A stretch of DNA of 64,000 bases from Rhizomys pruinosus. Its lineage: Eukaryota > Chordata > Mammalia > Rodentia > Spalacidae. Position 1 is the first letter of the stretch, and every line of letters starts with the position of its first letter. This document shows, piece after piece, positions 59,331 through 64,000 of this stretch. Location: NCBI GenBank assembly GCA_009823505.1, contig VZQC01012376.1:1245668-1309667 (forward strand). The letters are read 5' to 3'. The position numbers and the translations under genes were made by a program. Below the pieces are notes generated by a model. That model saw only the letters and a list, made by a program, of their open reading frames with translations. It did not search any database and had not been told where the DNA came from.

Positions 59331-59576
59331 GTCAACGATAACAGTAGTAACTACCTGAATGTGAACAAGGAACTTCCAAGAAAGGGAAAGGAACTCACCA
59401 TAGGAACTCAGTGAATGCTTCCTGTTCCTCTGCTTAACTCCTAGCGGGGAAAATCTACAGGGAGAAATAGATCCCAGATGCGGACCCCAATGCACCAGAG
59501 CCACCTTCACTCACAAGGAGAACAAAATGAGCCTTGAATCCATCTGAAAGCCTTTAAATAGAAAGAACAGACTCCT

Positions 59577-59815
59577 GGGCTGGAAAGTTGGCTCAGCAGT
59601 TAAGAGCACTGACTGCTCTTGCAGAGGACCCAGGTTCAATTCCCAACACCCACATGGCAGCTAACAACCATCCTATCTCCAGTTCCAGGGGATCTGAGGC
59701 CACCTTCTAACCATGGGCATTGCATGACACACGTGCACTTAAACACATAGAGCCAATACACTCATACACATAAAACAATAAATGAAATATTTTTTAAAAA
59801 GAAAAAAAAAAAAAG
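59577..59815 (+). repeat. B2 SINE
   Basis: gggctggaaagttggctcag head, gctcttgcagaggacccagg, ccagttccaggggatctgag and an A-rich tail (59785-59816). Confidence 0.9.
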
Positions 59816-59854
59816 AATTGAACTTCCATGGCCAAAATAATTGTGTTTCTATGT

Positions 59855-59857
59855 GCA

Positions 59858-59905
<48 letters not shown>

Positions 59906-60292
59906 TGGGTGTGTGTGTATGTGTTCATGGTATTGGATATACGTGTATGTGTGGCTGCATGTGCTCATGTGTATGTGAGTATTGGGTTTATATATTCATG
60001 TGGGTGCATGTTCATGTGTGTACAGGTGTGTATGGAAGTCAGAAATCATACTCAGGTGACTTCCTTCAGATAATAGCTACCGAAATTTGAGACAGGATCT
60101 CTCACAGGCCTGGAACTCACCAAGTAGACTAGACTGGCTGGTTAGTGAACCCCAAGGATCAGCTTGTCTCTGCCCCCAACTCTGTGCTGGGATTATAGGC
60201 ACACCCCACCTGCTTGTGCAGATCAAATTCAGGTCCTTGTGTTCTCACACCAAGCACTCTACTGATTCAACTACCTCCTCCAGCCCTCATTT
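59855..60292 (-). repeat. B4 SINE with (GT)n
   Basis: GT microsatellite (59861-59918) forms the 3' side. The B4 body follows on the minus strand (complement gagacaggatctctcacagg; caagtagactagactggctg; ctacctcctccagccctca). Confidence 0.7.
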
Positions 60293-60436
60293 TGATTTTA
60301 AATGACTGAAAATTAAAGAAGTGGATTTAGATATATAAAGGGAGTCTGTCCACTACCCTGTGCAGAAACACAGCTTAACAGCTATTGAAAAAATATATAT
60401 TTTATGATTCTTCCTAAGTAAGTTAAAACAGCTCAA

Positions 60437-60640
60437 AGGATTGAACGTGGTTTGAATATAAAATGTTCCCCACAAGGTCATGTGTCAAAGGTCTGGTTAC
60501 CACCTGCTAGCCTCTTTTGAGAGGTTATGGAAACTTCAGACAAGAGACTTAGCTGGAGAAAAGAGGTCACTGGGCATAGCCTTGAAGGAGATCCCCAGCT
60601 CCTTCCCATTCCCCTCTATGCATTGTTTCTATGGTATACT
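60437..60640 (+). mobile_element. MaLR/ORR1-like LTR fragment
   Basis: tggtttgaatataaaatgtt, ggtcatgtgtcaaaggtctg, gagaggttatggaaacttca and gaaaagaggtcactgggcat match the 5' half of rodent MaLR LTRs. 3'-truncated. Confidence 0.5.
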
Positions 60641-60991
60641 GGTGAACCAGTTCTTGAATAACAGAAAAATAAAATAAGGTATACCCAATTTGTAGCATTT
60701 CTCAGTTTTCCTGCTGTGAATATTCCTACCTAGCTGAGCTGATTTCAAAATAATTTTCTGAATGCAGAATTGGGAAGAGAGCAAATGGGGTTTCCTGGGC
60801 TGTTGGGGCCCAGCTCCATCAAACACTGCATTTGCTCCTAGAAATTAACCCTACAGAAAGTAATTTTATCAAATGATTTTTCTGTAGTTATTAAGATGGG
60901 CATATGATTTTATCCTTCAGTCTGGTAATGTGGTGTATAACATGTATTGATTTGCATATATTGAGTTTTCTTTGCAGCTCAGGGACAAAGT

Positions 60992-61238
60992 GTTCTTTTT
61001 TTAATTTTATTTATTTATTTTGTGTGTATGAATGTACTGTCTGCATGCAAGTTTGTGCACCCGTGTCGTGCAATGCTGCGGAGGTCAGAAGAGGGTGTTG
61101 TTTTCCCCTGGAACTGGAGTTCTCCTGGAATTGGAGTTACAGACGGTTCTCAGCCGCCATGTGGGTGCTGGGGATCGAACCCGGGTCCTCTGCAAGAGCG
61201 GTCGTCGCTCTTAACCGCTAGGCCATCCCTCCAGCCCC
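60992..61238 (-). repeat. B2 SINE, internal-duplication subgroup
   Basis: Minus-strand B2 carrying the same internal duplication as 7350-7627 (61105-61140) and many retained CpGs (gggatcgaacccgggtcctc; gtcgtcgctcttaaccgct). Probably the same young subfamily. Confidence 0.93.
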
Positions 61239-61484
61239 ATGATTGGCATTCTTTAACTTCTTGACATATTAACCCTTGAATCCATCTGGTCCTGGGATTT
61301 TCCTTGTTGGAGATTTCTGATTACCAATTCTACATTCTCATTAATTTTGGGTCTTCAGATTTTCTGTTTCTTTCTGATTCATTCTTGTTATTTTGTGTTA
61401 CTAGGAATCTGTGCATCTTTTGTTGTTTTAGGGGGTTGTCTGTTTTTCTGGGGTGTTTGGTTTGGTTTGATTGGGGGTGGAGGT

Positions 61485-61590
61485 TGAGACATAGTTTTGC
61501 TCTATAGCCCAGGCTCTATGGGCACTCACAGCAATTCTCCCACCTCAGCATCCTGAGTGATGGGATTCCAGGCATGAGCCACCGCTCAAG
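61485..61590 (-). repeat. Old B1/PB1-type SINE
   Basis: Complement of a 7SL-derived SINE: gagacatagttttgctctat, agcccaggctctatgggcac, ctcagcatcctgagtgatgg, ccaggcatgagccaccg. Diverged. Confidence 0.6.
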
Positions 61591-61639
61591 TTGTTGAGAG
61601 TTTTTAGTCATGAATGGATGCTGAGTTATGACCAAGCCT

Positions 61640-62345
61640 AAAGTTAACTTCAGAAAGTAAGTAGCAAAGATCAGAATAAGAACAAACGAAAAAGAGATGA
61701 AAGAAAACAATAGAAAGAGTTTTTTTGAAAGCCCAAGAATTGAAAAAAAAAAAAAAAGTGACACTCAGTTAGCTAGACTGAAGGTATTAAAGGAATTTGA
61801 GGCCTGGCTACAGAGCAAGATTCATGTCAAAAGGAAACAAATTTCTACAAGTTATTCATTTAGTAACGCACCTCAGTGCAATAAGGGTATTATATGACAA
61901 ACCCATGGGTACTACCCTCGGTAGTAACAAGGTGAAACCTTTTCCTCTAAGGTCAAGAACAAGACGAAGTCCAGTCTCACAGTTCCACATAGTTCTATAA
62001 GGCTTAGCAGAGCCATTAGACAGAAAAAATAAATGAAAGGCATCCACATTTCAATGGAAGAAGTAATCTTTACAGATGACATGATTTTTTTATGTGTATG
62101 AATGTACTGTCTGCATGTATGTTCGTGCACCATGTCGTGCAATGCCACAGAGGTCAGAAGAGGGTGTCGGATTCCCCTGGAACTGGAGTTAAAGACGGTT
62201 CTCAATTGCCATGTGGGTGCTAGGGATCGAACCTGGGTCCTCTGCAAGAGCAGTCGATGCTCTTAACTGCCAGGCCATCTCTTCAGCCCTGACATGATCT
62301 TATATAGAGAAAATTCTAAGGAATCCCTAATGGTGCCATGCTGGC
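61640..62345 (+). pseudogene. Degenerate L1 ORF2 (RT) fragment split by a B2
   Basis: Decayed ORF2: translation near 61660-61740 resembles the linker before RT (NRKSFFESPRIEKKKK), 61890-61980 resembles the YDKP...FPLRS block, 61995-62015 gives SRAIRQK, and 62073-62081 gives a degenerate FADD-like TDDMI. The frame resumes after the B2 at 62289 (MILYRENSKESL). Stops and frameshifts plus internal deletions mark it as ancient. Confidence 0.7.
62081..62288 (-). repeat. B2 SINE inserted into the L1 RT catalytic region
   Basis: Minus-strand B2 with little tail (62081-62092), flanked by tgacatgat on both sides (62074 and 62289). The insertion point is immediately after the FADD-like motif of the host L1. 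Confidence 0.92.
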
Positions 62346-63056
62346 CCAGTGGGAAAGAATAATGGGGAAAACAGTGCAGGGAAACCTCCACAGACAGAAA
62401 AAGATGGAAGTAATGTTACACATCCTATCAGACCACAGCGCAATAAAGCTCAACAGGGGATAAGCCCTACTATCTACAAGAACACATGGAGACTAAACAA
62501 CACACTGCTGACTAATGAATGGGTCAAGGAAGAAATAAAGAAAGAAATAAACGCATTCCTGGAACTGAATGGCAAAGATAATGCAACACAACAAAACCTA
62601 TGGGACACTTTAAAAGCATTCCTAAGGGGGAAATTTATAACTCTGGGTGCTTACATTAGAAAAACAGAAAGAGCACAAGTGAACGATCTAACACTGCAGC
62701 TAAAAACACTTGAGAGACAACAGTAAATGAATCCTAAGCACAACAGACAGGAAGAAATAACAAAAAATCAGAGCAGAAATCAATGAAACAGAAACAAAGA
62801 AAACAATACAAAAAAAATCAATGAATACAAAAGTCAGTTCTTTGAGAGAATAAACAAAATAGACAGACCTGTAGCCCAGTTAACCAAAAGAAAGAAAAAG
62901 CAACTCCAAATCAATAGAATTCATGATGAAAGGAGAAATATCACAACAGACATTGAAAAGATCCAGACAATCATACGGGAATACTTCAAAAACCTATACT
63001 CTACTAAGTTTGAAAACCTAAGAGAAATGGATGAATATCTGAAATCCTGGGAATCA
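62346..63056 (+). pseudogene. L1 ORF2: endonuclease end to RT start, cut by gap
   Basis: 62429-62460 encodes SDHSAIKLN, the C-terminal endonuclease motif (Ser-Asp-His). After a frameshift near 62465, translation gives WRLNNTLLTNEWVKEEIKKE... and LWDTLKAFLRGKFITLGAYI, ending in a stop near 62726. The frame then resumes (TKRKKKQLQINRIH, REYFKNLYSTKFENLREMDE) up to the gap at 63057. Less decayed than the preceding L1 fragment and of the same family as 9873-11816, to which it aligns. Confidence 0.9.
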
Positions 63057-63941
63057 NNNNNNNNNNNNNNNNNNNNNNNNNNNNNNNNNNNNNNNNNNNN
63101 NNNNNNNNNNNNNNNNNNNNNNNNNNNNNNNNNNNNNNNNNNNNNNNNNNNNNNNNNNNNNNNNNNNNNNNNNNNNNNNNNNNNNNNNNNNNNNNNNNNN
63201 NNNNNNNNNNNNNNNNNNNNNNNNNNNNNNNNNNNNNNNNNNNNNNNNNNNNNNNNNNNNNNNNNNNNNNNNNNNNNNNNNNNNNNNNNNNNNNNNNNNN
63301 NNNNNNNNNNNNNNNNNNNNNNNNNNNNNNNNNNNNNNNNNNNNNNNNNNNNNNNNNNNNNNNNNNNNNNNNNNNNNNNNNNNNNNNNNNNNNNNNNNNN
63401 NNNNNNNNNNNNNNNNNNNNNNNNNNNNNNNNNNNNNNNNNNNNNNNNNNNNNNNNNNNNNNNNNNNNNNNNNNNNNNNNNNNNNNNNNNNNNNNNNNNN
63501 NNNNNNNNNNNNNNNNNNNNNNNNNNNNNNNNNNNNNNNNNNNNNNNNNNNNNNNNNNNNNNNNNNNNNNNNNNNNNNNNNNNNNNNNNNNNNNNNNNNN
63601 NNNNNNNNNNNNNNNNNNNNNNNNNNNNNNNNNNNNNNNNNNNNNNNNNNNNNNNNNNNNNNNNNNNNNNNNNNNNNNNNNNNNNNNNNNNNNNNNNNNN
63701 NNNNNNNNNNNNNNNNNNNNNNNNNNNNNNNNNNNNNNNNNNNNNNNNNNNNNNNNNNNNNNNNNNNNNNNNNNNNNNNNNNNNNNNNNNNNNNNNNNNN
63801 NNNNNNNNNNNNNNNNNNNNNNNNNNNNNNNNNNNNNNNNNNNNNNNNNNNNNNNNNNNNNNNNNNNNNNNNNNNNNNNNNNNNNNNNNNNNNNNNNNNN
63901 NNNNNNNNNNNNNNNNNNNNNNNNNNNNNNNNNNNNNNNNN
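63057..63941. other. assembly gap, 885 N
   Basis: Run of N inside an L1 ORF2. The odd length suggests an estimated rather than a default gap. Open frames through it are meaningless. Confidence 1.
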
Positions 63942-64000
63942 AAAATGTAAAATGTTCATTACAATTAGGTTGATTGACACATCTACTGCTTCACATAATA
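63942..64000. other. 59 bases after gap
   Basis: AT-rich; too short to classify. It does not obviously continue the L1 ORF2 of the left side. Confidence 0.5.

Overview
This is a gene-free stretch of a muroid rodent nuclear genome. The evidence is the interspersed-repeat content: many B2 SINEs (head like ggctggagagatggc, A/T-rich tail), B1 SINEs (gtggcgcacacctttaatcc type), B3 and B4 SINEs, rodent MaLR-type LTRs, and L1/Lx LINE fragments in several states of decay, plus long CA/TG and GAT/CAT microsatellites. B1 and B2 together point to Muroidea. I cannot fix the genus. I see no cellular protein-coding gene, tRNA or rRNA; the only protein-like coding sequence is L1 ORF2.

Layout. The window is dominated by two very large inverted repeats placed back to back and joined at a single N (21626). 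Palindrome 1: arm A (253-9452) is repeated in reverse complement as A' (12301-21625), around a 2.8 kb centre made of a GAT array, an L1 ORF2 reverse-transcriptase fragment and a CAT array. Palindrome 2: arm B' (21627-35398) is the reverse complement of arm B (41631-55132), around a centre with a CAT/B1/CAT block, an L1 3' end on the minus strand (36219-37666), a GAT array, an unidentified ~245-bp tandem repeat (38290-39275), the same L1 3' end on the plus strand (39491-40880) and a GAT/B1/GAT block. From 55133 to 63056 the sequence is single-copy: further SINEs, LTRs, L1 pieces and a Tigger-like MITE, ending in an 885-base run of N (63057-63941) inside an L1.

Interpretation. The inner arms A' and B' are consistently longer than their outer partners (9325 vs 9200; 13772 vs 13502). 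The differences are mostly small indels concentrated in SINEs, L1 and microsatellites, while single-copy stretches can be identical for hundreds of bases. That is the signature of fold-back (template-switched or unsplit hairpin) long reads, partly polished and built into contig ends, rather than of an evolved palindrome. The L1 fragment in palindrome 1 stops at almost the same ORF2 codon at which the L1 fragment in palindrome 2 begins. The most economical reading is that the real locus is 1 to ~11.8 kb followed by ~39.5 kb onward: one 5'-truncated L1 inserted in a GAT microsatellite, with the ~27.7 kb between being duplicated, inverted copies of its two flanks. This is inference and needs read-level checking.

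I found no credible novel gene system. The points worth following are the inverted duplications, the ~245-bp tandem repeat, a CpG-retaining non-repeat block (43700-44900) that could be a conserved non-coding element, an unidentified poly(A)-ended element (49108-49890), and a B2 subgroup with an internal duplication of about 18 bp.
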